This document shows, piece after piece, positions 8,995 through 18,316 of a DNA stretch of 36,338 bases. This DNA is from an uncultured Desulfobulbaceae bacterium (lineage in GTDB: Bacteria > Desulfobacterota > Desulfobulbia > Desulfobulbales > Desulfocapsaceae), in assembly GCA_903887485.1 (NCBI GenBank), contig CAISPV010000022.1, positions 1 through 36,338 on the forward strand, written 5' to 3'. The notes under the pieces were generated by a model. That model saw only the letters and a program-made list of their open reading frames with translations, did not search any database and was not told the DNA's origin. A program made the position numbers and the translations under genes. Positions within the stretch are counted from its first letter, which is position 1, and each line of letters opens with the position of its first letter.

Positions 8995-10035
8995 ATGTTA
9001 AACGTCGCAATCATCGGCGCCTCGGGCTACACAGGTGTTGAGCTGGCCAGAATTCTCTGCAACCACCCAGAGGTACGACTTACTGCCGCCACTTCAAGAC
9101 AATATGCGGGCCAACCCCTTTCCCAGGTGTTCCCCAGTCTGCGCCAAAAAACTAATCTTATCTGCGAAAATCTCAGCACTGAAGAGCTGTGCGCCAGGGC
9201 AGATTTCTTTTTCACCGCCGTACCCCACAAGACAGCCATGGCCATTGTCCCGGATCTTCTCATAGCCGGAAAAAAAGTAGTGGATCTTTCAGCAGATTTC
9301 CGGCTACGTGATGTTGCTGTTTACGAGGAATGGTATCAAAAGCATACAGCCGTCGAACTACTCAAAGAGGCAGTGTACGGCCTACCCGAATTATATAGAG
9401 ACCAGATACGCACCAGCCGACTCGTTGCCAACCCTGGCTGCTACCCCACCTCAATCATTCTGGCATTGGCACCTCTCTTGAAGGCAGGCATTATTGACAC
9501 ACAATCAATTATCGCCGATTCAAAATCAGGAACATCCGGAACCGGCCGCTCGGCGCAAGTGGGCTCACTCTACTGCGAAGTAGCAGATGGCTTCCGGGCC
9601 TACAAGGTTGGCGGCACGCATCGCCATACCCCTGAGATTGAACAGGAAATTAATGTTTTTCTGCCAGAACCGGTACGAATTTCTTTTACCCCGCACCTAC
9701 TACCCATCTCACGTGGCATCCTGAGCACCGTTTATGCCCAACTGCAACCAGGAATTCATCAAGCGGATATCAGCCAGCTTTACGACAAGATGTATGCGCA
9801 AGAACCTTTTGTCCGCGTTCTTTCCGAAAACAACTTTCCCGCCACCCAGTATGTGCGCGGATCAAACTTTTGTGACATTGGCTTCAAAATTGACACACGA
9901 ACCGGCCGCATCATCATCCTGTCAACCCTTGACAATATTGTCAAAGGCGCTGCCGGCCAAGCAGTCCAGAATATGAATCTGATGTGCGGCTTTGCCGAAA
10001 CCTCCGGACTGGAAGGCGCGCCTTTTTTCCCCTAA
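8995..10035 (+). CDS. argC: N-acetyl-gamma-glutamyl-phosphate reductase
   Basis: Reduces N-acetylglutamyl phosphate to the semialdehyde with NADPH, third step of arginine synthesis. It is 346 residues, the usual length. The Rossmann start [11 protein letters not shown] (4-14), the catalytic cysteine in NPGCYPT (C149), SGTSGTGR and the catalytic-site histidine segment [13 protein letters not shown] are all present. ATG 8995 is the family start; the frame extends upstream through the terminator hairpin but without homology. It follows the ribosomal genes and leads into truA 45 bases later. No other arg gene lies here. Confidence 0.97.
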   Translation: MLNVAIIGASGYTGVELARILCNHPEVRLTAATSRQYAGQPLSQVFPSLRQKTNLICENLSTEELCARADFFFTAVPHKTAMAIVPDLLIAGKKVVDLSADFRLRDVAVYEEWYQKHTAVELLKEAVYGLPELYRDQIRTSRLVANPGCYPTSIILALAPLLKAGIIDTQSIIADSKSGTSGTGRSAQVGSLYCEVADGFRAYKVGGTHRHTPEIEQEINVFLPEPVRISFTPHLLPISRGILSTVYAQLQPGIHQADISQLYDKMYAQEPFVRVLSENNFPATQYVRGSNFCDIGFKIDTRTGRIIILSTLDNIVKGAAGQAVQNMNLMCGFAETSGLEGAPFFP

Positions 10036-10080
10036 GCATTCAAGGTACGGGACTGTGAATAAGTAGGAGCTCAACCTGCC

Positions 10081-10836
10081 ATGCGTAACATAAAACTCAC
10101 CATCGCCTATGATGGAACCGATTATGCTGGCTGGCAAAGACAAAAAAACGCCATCACCATCCAAGGAGAGATTGAACGGCGGCTCCAGCTCATAACCATT
10201 AATCCAGTATCTCTGCACGGCGCCGGTAGAACTGATGCTGGTGTGCATGCCAAGGGAATGATTGCCAATTTCCACACCGAGGCCACCATTCCCTGCCCGG
10301 CCTTAATTAGAGGACTGAATGGACTGCTTCCACGATCCATCCGTATCATGGATGCCTGTGAAGAAGTCGATGGATTTCATGCCCGCTTCTCGGCCAAGGC
10401 CAAGACCTATACCTACTCCCTGTTTACAGGCGAAATTCAGCCACCCATGCAACGCCTCTATTCTGTGCATCTGCCTCACCTCCTACAACAGACAAACATT
10501 TATACCTGCCTCGCAAAGATCACAGGAACCCATGATTTTGCCAGTTTTGAGGCATCAGGCTCCCGTGATCTCAACGCACCGAGTACCCGCGGATCCGTAC
10601 GCACCCTTTATGAAGCAACTTTTGCCCAAATCACAACAGAAATGTACCAATTCCAATTCACCGCTGATGGCTTCCTTCGGCACATGGTGCGTAATCTGGT
10701 AGGCACTTTACTTGAAGCAGGAAAAGGCAGACGCAGCATCCTGGAATTTGAACAAACACTGCAAGCGAGAGAGAGAAGCGCGGCAGGTCCAACAGCGCCT
10801 GCCCACGGTCTCATTCTTGAAAAAATCTTTTACTGA
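10081..10836 (+). CDS. truA: tRNA pseudouridine synthase A
   Basis: Converts uridines 38-40 of the tRNA anticodon stem to pseudouridine. The protein is 251 residues, within the normal 240-270. The catalytic motif GAGRTDAGVHA places the nucleophile at Asp52; YDGTDYAGWQRQ at the N-terminus and DGFLRHMVRNLVGTL near the C-terminus are TruA hallmarks. It starts 45 bases after argC with AGGAG about 12 bases ahead, so the genes are likely cotranscribed. The 206 bases to the next gene are AT-rich and I see no clear terminator or promoter in them. Confidence 0.97.
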   Translation: MRNIKLTIAYDGTDYAGWQRQKNAITIQGEIERRLQLITINPVSLHGAGRTDAGVHAKGMIANFHTEATIPCPALIRGLNGLLPRSIRIMDACEEVDGFHARFSAKAKTYTYSLFTGEIQPPMQRLYSVHLPHLLQQTNIYTCLAKITGTHDFASFEASGSRDLNAPSTRGSVRTLYEATFAQITTEMYQFQFTADGFLRHMVRNLVGTLLEAGKGRRSILEFEQTLQARERSAAGPTAPAHGLILEKIFY

Positions 10837-11042
10837 ATTTGCCCTTTTCCGTTTCTCTTTTCCTGTTGCCAAAAAGAAATGAAACAGGTACAGGAATGAA
10901 AATAAGTTTTCAAAAATTTCCTTTATCTTACAATGATGGAAACAAACAAAAAGCGGCCAGGAAACGATCAAAAGAATGCCATGCATTCCTTTCGTCCTTT
11001 TAAAAATTTATCATCTAATTCTCTTTTCGACAGGATACTAAA

Positions 11043-12254
11043 ATGAGTTTTCCAATAATCACACTGGCAGACAGAGTTATCAACATCAAGCCCTCTCCAA
11101 CCCTGGCAGTAAATGCCAAGGCCAAGGCACTGAAAGCCGCGGGCGCTGACATCCTGAACTTCAGTGTTGGTGAACCCGACTTTGATACCCCACCCCATGT
11201 CTGTGAAGCAGGGAAAAAGGCTATCGATGAAGGATTTACCCGATACACTGCAGTCCCTGGCATGCCCGAATTACGCGAGGCCATCTGCCAGCGCCTGCAG
11301 AAAGACAAAGGGCTTTCCTACACAATGGATGAGATCCAGGTCGCCTGCGGCGGCAAGCATGGCCTCTACAATATGTTCCAGGCGGTGATCAATCCCGGTG
11401 ACGAGGTTCTTATTCCCACGCCCTACTGGGTCTCCTATCCACCCATGGTGCAGCTGGCAGGCGGCACCCCGGTGCTGGTTCCCCTTTTAGAACAGGATGA
11501 CTTTGACCTCAACCCAGAGATCCTGCATAAATATGCAACTAGCAAAACCCGGGCCATTATTATCAATTCCCCGTCCAATCCTACCGGTTCGGTTTTTTCA
11601 GTCGAGGCCCTGCAGGCCATTGCCAAAATGGCCCTGGAAAACGGCTGGCTGATCATCACCGATGACATCTATGACACCATCACCTATATGGACACCGAGC
11701 TCCCTCATATTCTGGAGATTGACAACAGATTAAAGGAGCAGACCCTGATCCTGAACGGCGTCTCGAAGTCCTTTGCCATGACTGGATGGCGGATCGGGTG
11801 GACGGCCGGGCCAAAACATATCATTGCGGCTATGAATAAAATCCAAGGCCAATCAACATCCAACCCCTCTTCTATTTCCCAGAAGGCCGCACTGGCAGCG
11901 GTCACCGGTCCCCAGGATTTTCCCAAGACCATGCAGAAGGCCTTCCTCCCCAGACGGGACTTTTTTGTTGAAGACCTGCGCTCCATAACAGGGGTGAGTT
12001 GTGTCAATCCCAAAGGGGCTTTTTACGTTTTTCCCAATTTTTCGACCTTCTTTGGGAAGACATTCAACGGCAAAGCCATTAACAATTCAGTGGATCTGGC
12101 GGATTACTTCCTCGACGAGGCAAAAGTAGCCTCTGTACCGGGAGCCGCCTTTGGGGCCGACGATTTTGTCAGGTTTTCCTTTGCCACCTCTATGGAAATC
12201 ATCAAAGACGGTATGGGCAGGATAAAAAAAGCACTCAGCAATCTCGAAGGATAA
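11043..12254 (+). CDS. Pyridoxal-phosphate aminotransferase, aspartate type
   Basis: A class I/II (fold type I) aminotransferase of 403 residues, most like the AspC/AatA Igamma subgroup that exchanges amino groups between aspartate and 2-oxoglutarate, sometimes also acting on prephenate. Visible are NFSVGEPDFDTP (about 39-50), the cofactor-contact segment ACGGKHGLYN, INSPSNPTG (174-182), the PLP lysine K242 in NGVSKSFAMTGWRIGW and the substrate-carboxylate arginine in VRFSFATS near the end. An AGGAT site precedes ATG 11043. It stands between truA and a convergent LysR gene. Exact amino acid preference cannot be read from the sequence. Confidence 0.9.
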   Translation: MSFPIITLADRVINIKPSPTLAVNAKAKALKAAGADILNFSVGEPDFDTPPHVCEAGKKAIDEGFTRYTAVPGMPELREAICQRLQKDKGLSYTMDEIQVACGGKHGLYNMFQAVINPGDEVLIPTPYWVSYPPMVQLAGGTPVLVPLLEQDDFDLNPEILHKYATSKTRAIIINSPSNPTGSVFSVEALQAIAKMALENGWLIITDDIYDTITYMDTELPHILEIDNRLKEQTLILNGVSKSFAMTGWRIGWTAGPKHIIAAMNKIQGQSTSNPSSISQKAALAAVTGPQDFPKTMQKAFLPRRDFFVEDLRSITGVSCVNPKGAFYVFPNFSTFFGKTFNGKAINNSVDLADYFLDEAKVASVPGAAFGADDFVRFSFATSMEIIKDGMGRIKKALSNLEG

Positions 12255-12260
12255 ATACAT

Positions 12261-12306
12261 AAAAAATAAAGAAACCCGGTTGCAGGATATGCTGTAACCG
12301 GGTTTC
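12261..12306 (-). terminator. Terminator of the LysR-type gene
   Basis: A 15-bp stem (12271-12285 with 12292-12306, one G-T pair, outer core GAAACCCGGTT/AACCGGGTTTC) with loop GATATG. On the minus strand it is followed by TTTATTTTTT (12270-12261), so it ends the transcript of the LysR gene that stops at 12378. On the plus strand it follows the aminotransferase but has no T tract. Confidence 0.8.
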
Positions 12307-12377
12307 AAAGATCCATTCACTCAAGAATTCTGCCAGCTTCGTCCTCTTTCCTTTAATCCGCGCCTCCACTAAAGCGA

Positions 12378-13370
12378 TTATTTCTTCAATATCAAGAGTT
12401 GCCTGGTCAGCAAGGATTGTTTTGCCAGTAAAGACTGTAACTTCCACGGCGATGACAGGCAGGCCCTGCTGGCACTACAGGTGGACATTACATCACAGAA
12501 AGCAAGAAATTCTGCCAGGGCATCACTCATAACCTGACCTTTACGCGAAATCACCTGAAGTTGTCGTTGCATATCAACCCCTTCAACCTTCAAGCTTTTC
12601 AACCAGCCATGTTCCACTTCCCGACACACCGTCAAAGACGAAAGACAGGCAATTCCTACCCCTGATTCAACAGCCCGCTTAATGGCTTCAGGGTGCCCCA
12701 TCTCCATGATCACATGAATCTGATCAAGATAAGCCTTCATCTTCTCGCGAAATATGGCAACGGTCCCCGACCCCTCTTCCCGCATAATCCATCGGGTATT
12801 CTTGAAATCTGTCTTCACATTAAATATCTCATTGCTGGCAAGAGGATCACCAGGACCAACCAGAATCACCAACTCATCCTTAAACCAAGGACGGATTATA
12901 GTATCAGTATGTTTTACCGGACCTTCGACAAAACCAATATCAGCCTTGCCCTCCCGAATAAGAGTCTCAGCATAACGAGTATGATGAACAAGCATATTAA
13001 TACCGACCTGAGCATGCATCCGTTTAAAGGCGCCAATCAGATAAGGGAGGAGATAATCACCAATAGTAGTACTGGCCACGATATTAATATGCCCGGTAAG
13101 TTCATCATTCTTCTCGGACATAATACTCTCAACGCTACTGACCTGACAGACAATCTCTTTGGCAAGAGGTAATAAATACCGGCCCCGCTCATTTAACAGC
13201 AGACTACGGCCATGACGATCAAACAGCGGTCCGGCAAGCTGATTTTCAAGTTCAGCTAAGGCCATACTCACCGCAGATTGGGTCACAAATAATTTTTTGC
13301 TCGCCTTGGTAACCTGGGCAGTCTCAGCCACTGCAATAAATATTTCCAATTGTCTCAAGGTGATAGACAT
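12378..13370 (-). CDS. LysR-family transcriptional regulator
   Basis: A DNA-binding regulator of 330 residues. The N-terminal winged helix-turn-helix (about 3-62) shows TLRQLEIFIAVAETAQVTKAS, LFVTQSAVSMALAELE and LFDRHGRSLLLNERG, followed by a linker and a two-lobed periplasmic-binding-like effector domain (about 90-295, GHINIVASTTIGDYLLPYLI; GVGIACLSS). It resembles the CysL/CbbR/YeiE branch. The C-terminus runs about 30 residues past the usual end with two near-repeats (LLAKQSLLTRQLL). ATG 13370 has an AAGGAAAGG site. It is divergent from nuoA across a 268-base AT-rich gap, which makes the nuo operon or its own gene a plausible target; the inducer is unknown. Confidence 0.88.
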   Translation of the reverse strand: MSITLRQLEIFIAVAETAQVTKASKKLFVTQSAVSMALAELENQLAGPLFDRHGRSLLLNERGRYLLPLAKEIVCQVSSVESIMSEKNDELTGHINIVASTTIGDYLLPYLIGAFKRMHAQVGINMLVHHTRYAETLIREGKADIGFVEGPVKHTDTIIRPWFKDELVILVGPGDPLASNEIFNVKTDFKNTRWIMREEGSGTVAIFREKMKAYLDQIHVIMEMGHPEAIKRAVESGVGIACLSSLTVCREVEHGWLKSLKVEGVDMQRQLQVISRKGQVMSDALAEFLAFCDVMSTCSASRACLSSPWKLQSLLAKQSLLTRQLLILKK

Positions 13371-13534
13371 TTACCCTTTCCTTATTCAATATTGCTTATA
13401 AAAAATATCTTTTTTTTAGATTAGCGATTTTGCACTTTATCACGTATATACTTTTTCTCAATAGTTTTCATGAACGGTATTTGTAATCAATAAATATTTC
13501 TATGAAATTAAACAAATTAATCCACAATACAAAC

Positions 13535-13550
13535 ATGAATAGCCATTCAT
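13535..13550. promoter_or_regulatory. Candidate operator palindrome upstream of the nuo promoter
   Basis: ATGAAT (13535-13540), a four-base centre and ATTCAT (13545-13550) form an inverted repeat eight bases upstream of the -35 element. The right half continues as ATTCATTA, which recurs at 13591-13598. The layout suits a regulator-binding site, possibly of the divergent LysR protein; no binding evidence exists. Confidence 0.4.
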
Positions 13551-13557
13551 TATTCAG

Positions 13558-13587
13558 TTGACAAGCGTACAAAAACTTCATTATAAA
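13558..13587 (+). promoter_or_regulatory. Sigma-70-type promoter of the nuo operon
   Basis: A perfect -35 TTGACA (13558-13563) and a -10 TATAAA (13582-13587) are separated by 18 bases. Transcription should start near 13594, giving an approximately 45-base leader before nuoA. The rest of the 268-base gap back to lysR is AT-rich with no other clear element. Confidence 0.7.
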
Positions 13588-13591
13588 GACA

Positions 13592-13603
13592 TTCATTAAT
13601 GAA
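13592..13603. promoter_or_regulatory. Perfect 12-base palindrome at the nuo transcription start
   Basis: TTCATTAATGAA reads the same on both strands and covers the predicted start site. Together with TTCATTA at 13546-13552 and 13577-13583 it makes three copies of one motif around the promoter. This position would suit a repressor site. Chance is possible in an AT-rich region. Confidence 0.4.
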
Positions 13604-13638
13604 GGACTGATCGTTCAATCAATATCAGGAGCGTGAAT

Positions 13639-14058
13639 ATGGAGTTTCAGTTTTCAAACTTTCTTTATCGCGACAATGTTCTCTGGATTGCGGCCTTCAC
13701 CTTGGGCGGTCTCGCTTTTGCCTTAGGGCCCATCGCTATTGTTTATCTCCTCATGCCTCGCGGCACCCGTCAATTCGAAAACAGAAACAAGCAAGCCATT
13801 GAGTGCGGCATGGTCCCCATTGGTGACAGCTGGGTGCGTTACGGCGTTGTCTTTTTTCTCTACGCCCTCATCTTTCTCGCCTTTGACGTAGATGTCCTTT
13901 TTCTGTTCCCGGTTGCCCTTGCTTACAACAATGAGATGTTTGCCTATAGGGATTTTGTAGAAATTGTAATCTTTGTCGGGATTTTATCGCTCGCAATCGT
14001 ATACGCATGGACAAAGGGAGTATTCAAGTGGGAACGCAAAATATACCTTCACCGTTAG
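13639..14058 (+). CDS. nuoA: NADH-quinone oxidoreductase-type complex I subunit A
   Basis: Small membrane subunit near the quinone site of complex I; 139 residues with three predicted membrane helices (about 14-38, 72-92, 103-125). The conserved loop YECG-like segment appears as [33 protein letters not shown], the family signature including the cysteine exposed in the deactive form of mitochondrial complex I. ATG 13639 was chosen over GTG 13633 because AGGAG (13627-13631) sits 7 bases from it. First gene of a 13-gene operon; its end overlaps nuoB by 31 bases. Confidence 0.95.
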   Translation: MEFQFSNFLYRDNVLWIAAFTLGGLAFALGPIAIVYLLMPRGTRQFENRNKQAIECGMVPIGDSWVRYGVVFFLYALIFLAFDVDVLFLFPVALAYNNEMFAYRDFVEIVIFVGILSLAIVYAWTKGVFKWERKIYLHR

Positions 14059-14546
14059 AAGCAGTACCTTCATCATTCGTTCAATTTGCCATCGCCGACA
14101 AACTGATCAATCTTGGCCGGGCAAATTCCTTATGGCCACTTACTTTCGGTTTGGCATGCTGCGCCATTGAGATGATGGCAACAGGATGTGCCAGATTTGA
14201 CATGTCAAGATTTGGCGCCGAGGTCTTTCGCCCATCGCCACGACAAAGTGATGTGATGATTGTAGCCGGTACCATTTCCAAAAAAATGCAACCGGGGATC
14301 AAAACACTTTATGACCAGATGTCTGAGCCTAAATGGGTTATGGCACTGGGCAACTGTGCGATCTCGGGTGGACCTTTTGCATTTGAGGGACAGTATGGCA
14401 TTGTCCTGGGCGCCGACCAGTTTTTACCGGTTGATGTCTACATCCCCGGATGTCCTCCACGGCCAGAAGCTCTCCTGCAAGGCATCATCGAACTCGAACA
14501 TAAAATTTCCGGCTGGAAAAGATGGAAAAACCCTGAGACTGCATAA
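14028..14546 (+). CDS. nuoB: Complex I subunit B, N2 iron-sulfur protein
   Basis: Carries cluster N2, the terminal iron-sulfur centre that passes electrons to quinone. The cluster ligands are visible as C44 and C45 ([12 protein letters not shown]), C110 (GNCAISGG) and C142 ([11 protein letters not shown]). With start GTG 14028 it is 172 residues; AAGGGAG (14014-14020) sits 7 bases ahead, whereas ATG 14007 has no ribosome site. The gene begins inside nuoA, implying coupled translation. It has the usual length and no missing ligand. Confidence 0.95.
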   Translation: MGTQNIPSPLEAVPSSFVQFAIADKLINLGRANSLWPLTFGLACCAIEMMATGCARFDMSRFGAEVFRPSPRQSDVMIVAGTISKKMQPGIKTLYDQMSEPKWVMALGNCAISGGPFAFEGQYGIVLGADQFLPVDVYIPGCPPRPEALLQGIIELEHKISGWKRWKNPETA

Positions 14547-14628
14547 ATCAATTGCGATTTCCAGGCCAGGTTTAATACGATAAAGTCAATCATTTAAACT
14601 GTTTCATACTCCTTCGGAGCCACAGATC

Positions 14629-15117
14629 ATGATACTCGAAACAACACAACAAGCACTGCAAGCACTCTTTGCCGGATCTGTTCCAGCAAATGGAGCTGAG
14701 GCTGGTTCCCCCAGGGGTAATGGTGTTCTCACTCGTGATTACATAATCCATGGATACCACCTTGACGCTCAAGTTGCCGTCGATCAACTCCTGGCAGCTG
14801 TAACTATTCTTGACCAGGCAGGATTTTTTATTGAAAGTATCACCGGTGTTGACTGGATTAAAGAAAACCAGTTGGAAGTCATCTATGATTTTTCCCGTTA
14901 CGACTTTGACACCTGCCGCGTGGTTATCCGTACCAGGATACCTCGTGACCAACCCGTAGTTCCCACCATTTCCACAATATACGCCGGAGCAAACTGGCAT
15001 GAGCGGGAGACCCATGATTTTTTTGGCATCAAATTTGCGGGCCACCCCCACCTCGTCCCCCTGCTCCTTCCTGAAGATGCAGATTTCCATCCACTCTTAA
15101 AGGATTTCAAGGCATGA
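14629..15117 (+). CDS. nuoC: Complex I subunit C (30-kDa type)
   Basis: Peripheral-arm subunit that packs against NuoD; 162 residues, so a separate NuoC and not the fused NuoCD of E. coli. The family signature HERETHDFFGIKFAGHP lies near 130-146. The N-terminal 40 residues (Gly/Ala/Pro-rich) are poorly conserved. An 82-base gap separates it from nuoB without a recognisable signal. The start has GGAG 10 bases ahead. Its TGA overlaps the nuoD ATG in an ATGA junction. Confidence 0.94.
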   Translation: MILETTQQALQALFAGSVPANGAEAGSPRGNGVLTRDYIIHGYHLDAQVAVDQLLAAVTILDQAGFFIESITGVDWIKENQLEVIYDFSRYDFDTCRVVIRTRIPRDQPVVPTISTIYAGANWHERETHDFFGIKFAGHPHLVPLLLPEDADFHPLLKDFKA

Positions 15118-16232
15118 GCGCTCCAATCCAACTCCGACCGGATGAAACTTTCATCCTCAATGTAGGGCCACAGCATCCAGCAACCCACGGTGTCCTCAGG
15201 GTTAAAATGGAAATGGATGGTGAATATATTGTCAAGGCAGAAACAGTCCTTGGTTATGTCCACCGCATGCACGAAAAGATGGGAGAAAACAGGACCTACG
15301 CCCAGTATCTTCCCAACTTAAGTCGCCTCGATTATCTTGGCGCTTTAGGCTATACCCATGGTCATGTCCTGGCTATAGAGCGGGCTGCAGGGATTGAGGT
15401 ACCAGAACGGGCCGAGTATATCCGGGCTATCACCGTTGAGCTCAATCGGGTGGCATCCCACCTCTTCTGGTTCGGGGCCTTTGTCATGGATCTTGGAGGC
15501 TTTAGTCCTCTCATGTACGCCATTCAGGATCGTGAACATATTCTTGATATGCTGGAGGCAGTAACCGGGGCTCGTTTAACCTATTGCTATTACCGTTTTG
15601 GTGGCCTCTACAATGATGTGGACGATGATTTCATTGAGGCAGCCAAACGTTTTATCCCCCGCATGCGTAAATCACTGAAAAAATATGCTGCCTTGGTGAC
15701 GGGCAATATTATCTTTCAGAAACGACTGGAAGGGATAGCACCTGTCTCGGCGGAGATGTGCCGTAAATATGGGGCCACTGGCCCCGTTGCCAGGGGATCT
15801 GGGATCAACTTTGATGTCCGTAAAAATGAGCCCTATTCGGTCTATCCTGAATTCGATTTTGATGTCCCAGTCTATCATGAATGTGACTCCATGGCCCGCT
15901 ACAAGGTACGCATGGATGAAATGGAGCAATCACTGCGGATCATCGAACAGGGCTTAGAAAAATTACCTAGCGGGCCCATCATGACCGAGAAAAAACCAAA
16001 AAATATTAAACTGCCGGTAGGTGATTTCTATCAGGCAGTGGAAACCGCACGCGGCAGTTTTGGAATCAGAATTGTCAGTGATGGTGATAAAAATGCCTAT
16101 CGACTAAAACTGCGTTCACCGACATATTCGAATATGCATCTTTTTGATGAGGCATGTGAGGGGATGCTGATTATGGATGCCCTTGCATTTATGGGAAGCT
16201 TGGACCTCGTCATACCAGAAATGGACAGGTAA
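15114..16232 (+). CDS. nuoD: Complex I subunit D (49-kDa type)
   Basis: Forms the quinone-binding cavity with NuoB; evolutionarily related to the large subunit of [NiFe] hydrogenases, without the nickel ligands. It is 372 residues. Recognisable are VGPQHPATHGVLR with the quinone-site histidine near residue 25, GYVHRMHEKMGENRTYAQYLP, ELNRVASHLFWFGAF and, near the C-terminus, KLRSPTYSNMHLFDEACEG. The gene is translationally coupled to nuoC. A 92-base gap without a clear terminator follows before nuoH. Confidence 0.96.
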   Translation: MSAPIQLRPDETFILNVGPQHPATHGVLRVKMEMDGEYIVKAETVLGYVHRMHEKMGENRTYAQYLPNLSRLDYLGALGYTHGHVLAIERAAGIEVPERAEYIRAITVELNRVASHLFWFGAFVMDLGGFSPLMYAIQDREHILDMLEAVTGARLTYCYYRFGGLYNDVDDDFIEAAKRFIPRMRKSLKKYAALVTGNIIFQKRLEGIAPVSAEMCRKYGATGPVARGSGINFDVRKNEPYSVYPEFDFDVPVYHECDSMARYKVRMDEMEQSLRIIEQGLEKLPSGPIMTEKKPKNIKLPVGDFYQAVETARGSFGIRIVSDGDKNAYRLKLRSPTYSNMHLFDEACEGMLIMDALAFMGSLDLVIPEMDR

Positions 16233-16324
16233 TTTCATTTCTAAATCAAAATGGAACAACGCCCCCCGACAGCGAAGCGGCGAAGTTACTATTTGATTGG
16301 AAAATGGACTAAGGGAGAAGGACA

Positions 16325-17311
16325 ATGAGTTTAACATTACTAAATGTCATAGTTGCTGTGGTGATTGCCATCGCCTTTGCCGCTGCCAACGCCGCCTATC
16401 TGGTCTGGGCCGAGCGCAGAGGTGCAGCCCGCATCCAGCGCCGTCCAGGTCCAAATATTAACGGCCCCTTTGGACTGTTACAACCACCTCTTGACGGCAT
16501 CAAACTGATGACCAAGCAGCTGATGATCCCGGGAGGAGCTGACAAAATTCTGTTTATGGTAGCCCCGGTACTTGCCATGGCACCAGCCATCATGAGTTTT
16601 GTCACCATCCCTTTCAGCAAGGGAATCGCCGCCCATAATATGGAGATTGGCGTCCTCATGATTTTCGCCTTTGCCTCCATGGGTGCCATGGCCATCCTCT
16701 TTGCCGGCTGGGGTTCTCGCAATAAGTATTCAGTCATGGCCTCGGTCAGGGCGGTATCACAAAATGTCTCCTATGAGATTCCCATGCTGATCACAGCGAT
16801 TACTGTGGTCATGGTCAATGGTTCTATGGATCTCAAGGCGATCAGCCTAGCCCAGGCCGGTGGTTTCTGGCACTGGAATATCTTTCCATCCCTGCACAGT
16901 CCATTAATGCCGATCTCTTTTATCATATTTTTCATCTGCTCCCTGGCAGAAACCAATCGCGCCCCCTTTGATCTTGGCGAGGCAGAGAGTGAACTGGTGG
17001 CTGGCTTTCATACCGAGTACGGCAGTATGGGCTTTGGTCTCTTCTTCATGGGAGAATATGCAAACATTGTTATTGGCGCCAGTCTGACAACTATTCTGTT
17101 TCTTGGTGGCTGGGATTGTCCCTTTGGCATGTTTCCAGGCGTCTGGTGGTTCTTACTCAAAATCTACCTCCTCATTGCTACCTTTATCTGGATTCGCTGG
17201 ACCTTCCCACGAACAACCATTTACGGACTGCTTAATCTGTCTTGGAAAATACTTATTCCTATATCCCTGTTCAACCTGCTGCTCACTGCAGGATTACTGA
17301 AGGTGTTCTAA
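16325..17311 (+). CDS. nuoH: Complex I subunit H
   Basis: Membrane subunit linking the peripheral arm to the proton-pumping arm; 328 residues with about eight membrane helices. The family segments ERRGAARIQRRPGPNINGPFG (about 31-51), LLQPPLDGIKLMTKQ and the acidic loop LAETNRAPFDLGEAESELVAGFHTEYG, rich in the glutamates of the proton path, are intact. A GGGAGAAGGA site precedes the ATG. nuoI begins one base after its stop. Confidence 0.96.
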   Translation: MSLTLLNVIVAVVIAIAFAAANAAYLVWAERRGAARIQRRPGPNINGPFGLLQPPLDGIKLMTKQLMIPGGADKILFMVAPVLAMAPAIMSFVTIPFSKGIAAHNMEIGVLMIFAFASMGAMAILFAGWGSRNKYSVMASVRAVSQNVSYEIPMLITAITVVMVNGSMDLKAISLAQAGGFWHWNIFPSLHSPLMPISFIIFFICSLAETNRAPFDLGEAESELVAGFHTEYGSMGFGLFFMGEYANIVIGASLTTILFLGGWDCPFGMFPGVWWFLLKIYLLIATFIWIRWTFPRTTIYGLLNLSWKILIPISLFNLLLTAGLLKVF

Positions 17312-17312
17312 T

Positions 17313-17771
17313 ATGGGCGGTTATTTCAGCGATATATTCAATGGGAGCAAAAGTCTGCTCATTGGGATGGGTATCACCTTTCGGGAATTTTTCAAACCTA
17401 CCGTAACTGTTCAGTATCCCTATCAGACTCTCAAGATGTCGGCACGGTTTCGTGGACATATCGAGCTCATTGCCGATGAAGAAGGGAATCCAAAATGTGT
17501 CGCCTGTGGGATGTGTCAGCGTGCCTGTCCCTCCGGTTGTATCAGCCTGGACTCTGTCTCGGTGGACATCGAAGTTGATGGGAAAGTTAAGAAGAAAAAG
17601 GTTTTAAGCAAATACGATCTTGATTTTACCAAATGCTCCCTGTGCGGACAATGTGTTGAAAATTGTAATTTTGGGGCAATAGACTTTTCAAAAGAATATA
17701 ATCTTGCGTCTACTCGCAAGGAAGATTTCCACTTTAATCTTCTTAAACGGTTGGAGGAGAGAAACGCATGA
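17313..17771 (+). CDS. nuoI: Complex I subunit I, 2x[4Fe-4S] ferredoxin-like
   Basis: Peripheral subunit carrying two [4Fe-4S] clusters (N6a, N6b) that lead electrons to N2. Two cysteine sets are complete: CVACGMCQRACP and CSLCGQCVENCNFGAID, the second with Asn where Pro is common. Length 152 residues. With NuoE, F and G missing from the operon, this subunit is the likely docking point for the electron donor. It ends in a four-base overlap with nuoJ. Confidence 0.95.
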   Translation: MGGYFSDIFNGSKSLLIGMGITFREFFKPTVTVQYPYQTLKMSARFRGHIELIADEEGNPKCVACGMCQRACPSGCISLDSVSVDIEVDGKVKKKKVLSKYDLDFTKCSLCGQCVENCNFGAIDFSKEYNLASTRKEDFHFNLLKRLEERNA

Positions 17772-18316
17772 ACCCTTCCATGGCCATAACAGAAGCGCCA
17801 GGGCTGTTCACCGCTGACGGCCTGACTGGTCTGATCTTTCTTGTAATGATGGCAGTCACTCTCATTGGTGGAATCATTTCCTGCTGCGCGGAACGACTGG
17901 TACGGGCGGTAGCAGGACTTATTGTCTGTTTTATCGGGGTGGCTGCCCTCTATTACTTCCTAAACTCGCCTTTTGTGGCAATGATGCAGATGCTCATCTA
18001 TGTGGGGGCCGTCTGTATCACTATCGCCTTTGCCATCATGCTCGCTGCCCCAGAAGAAAGCAAAAAAAATGGCCCAGCGGGACCATTATCAGGACCTCTG
18101 GGATTTATCACCGCAGGTCTGGTCACCATCGGATTAATCGTTATGGCGATGAGAGCAAAATTCACCTCTCTCCCCAAGGTCAGTGATGGGACAATGAAAG
18201 AAATGGGAATCCAGCTTCTGACCAGTTATTCCATGGTCTTTGAGCTCATATCCATTGTCCTGTTGATTGCAATCATTGGGGCATTAGTCATAGCCCGTGC
18301 TGGAAGGAGCAAATAA
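17768..18316 (+). CDS. nuoJ: Complex I subunit J
   Basis: Membrane subunit of 182 residues with about five helices. The conserved third helix shows MLIYVGAVCITIAFAIMLA, containing the tyrosine-valine-glycine stretch that forms the pi-bulge in known structures. It overlaps nuoI by four bases and nuoK by one, consistent with tight coupling. Confidence 0.93.
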   Translation: MNPSMAITEAPGLFTADGLTGLIFLVMMAVTLIGGIISCCAERLVRAVAGLIVCFIGVAALYYFLNSPFVAMMQMLIYVGAVCITIAFAIMLAAPEESKKNGPAGPLSGPLGFITAGLVTIGLIVMAMRAKFTSLPKVSDGTMKEMGIQLLTSYSMVFELISIVLLIAIIGALVIARAGRSK

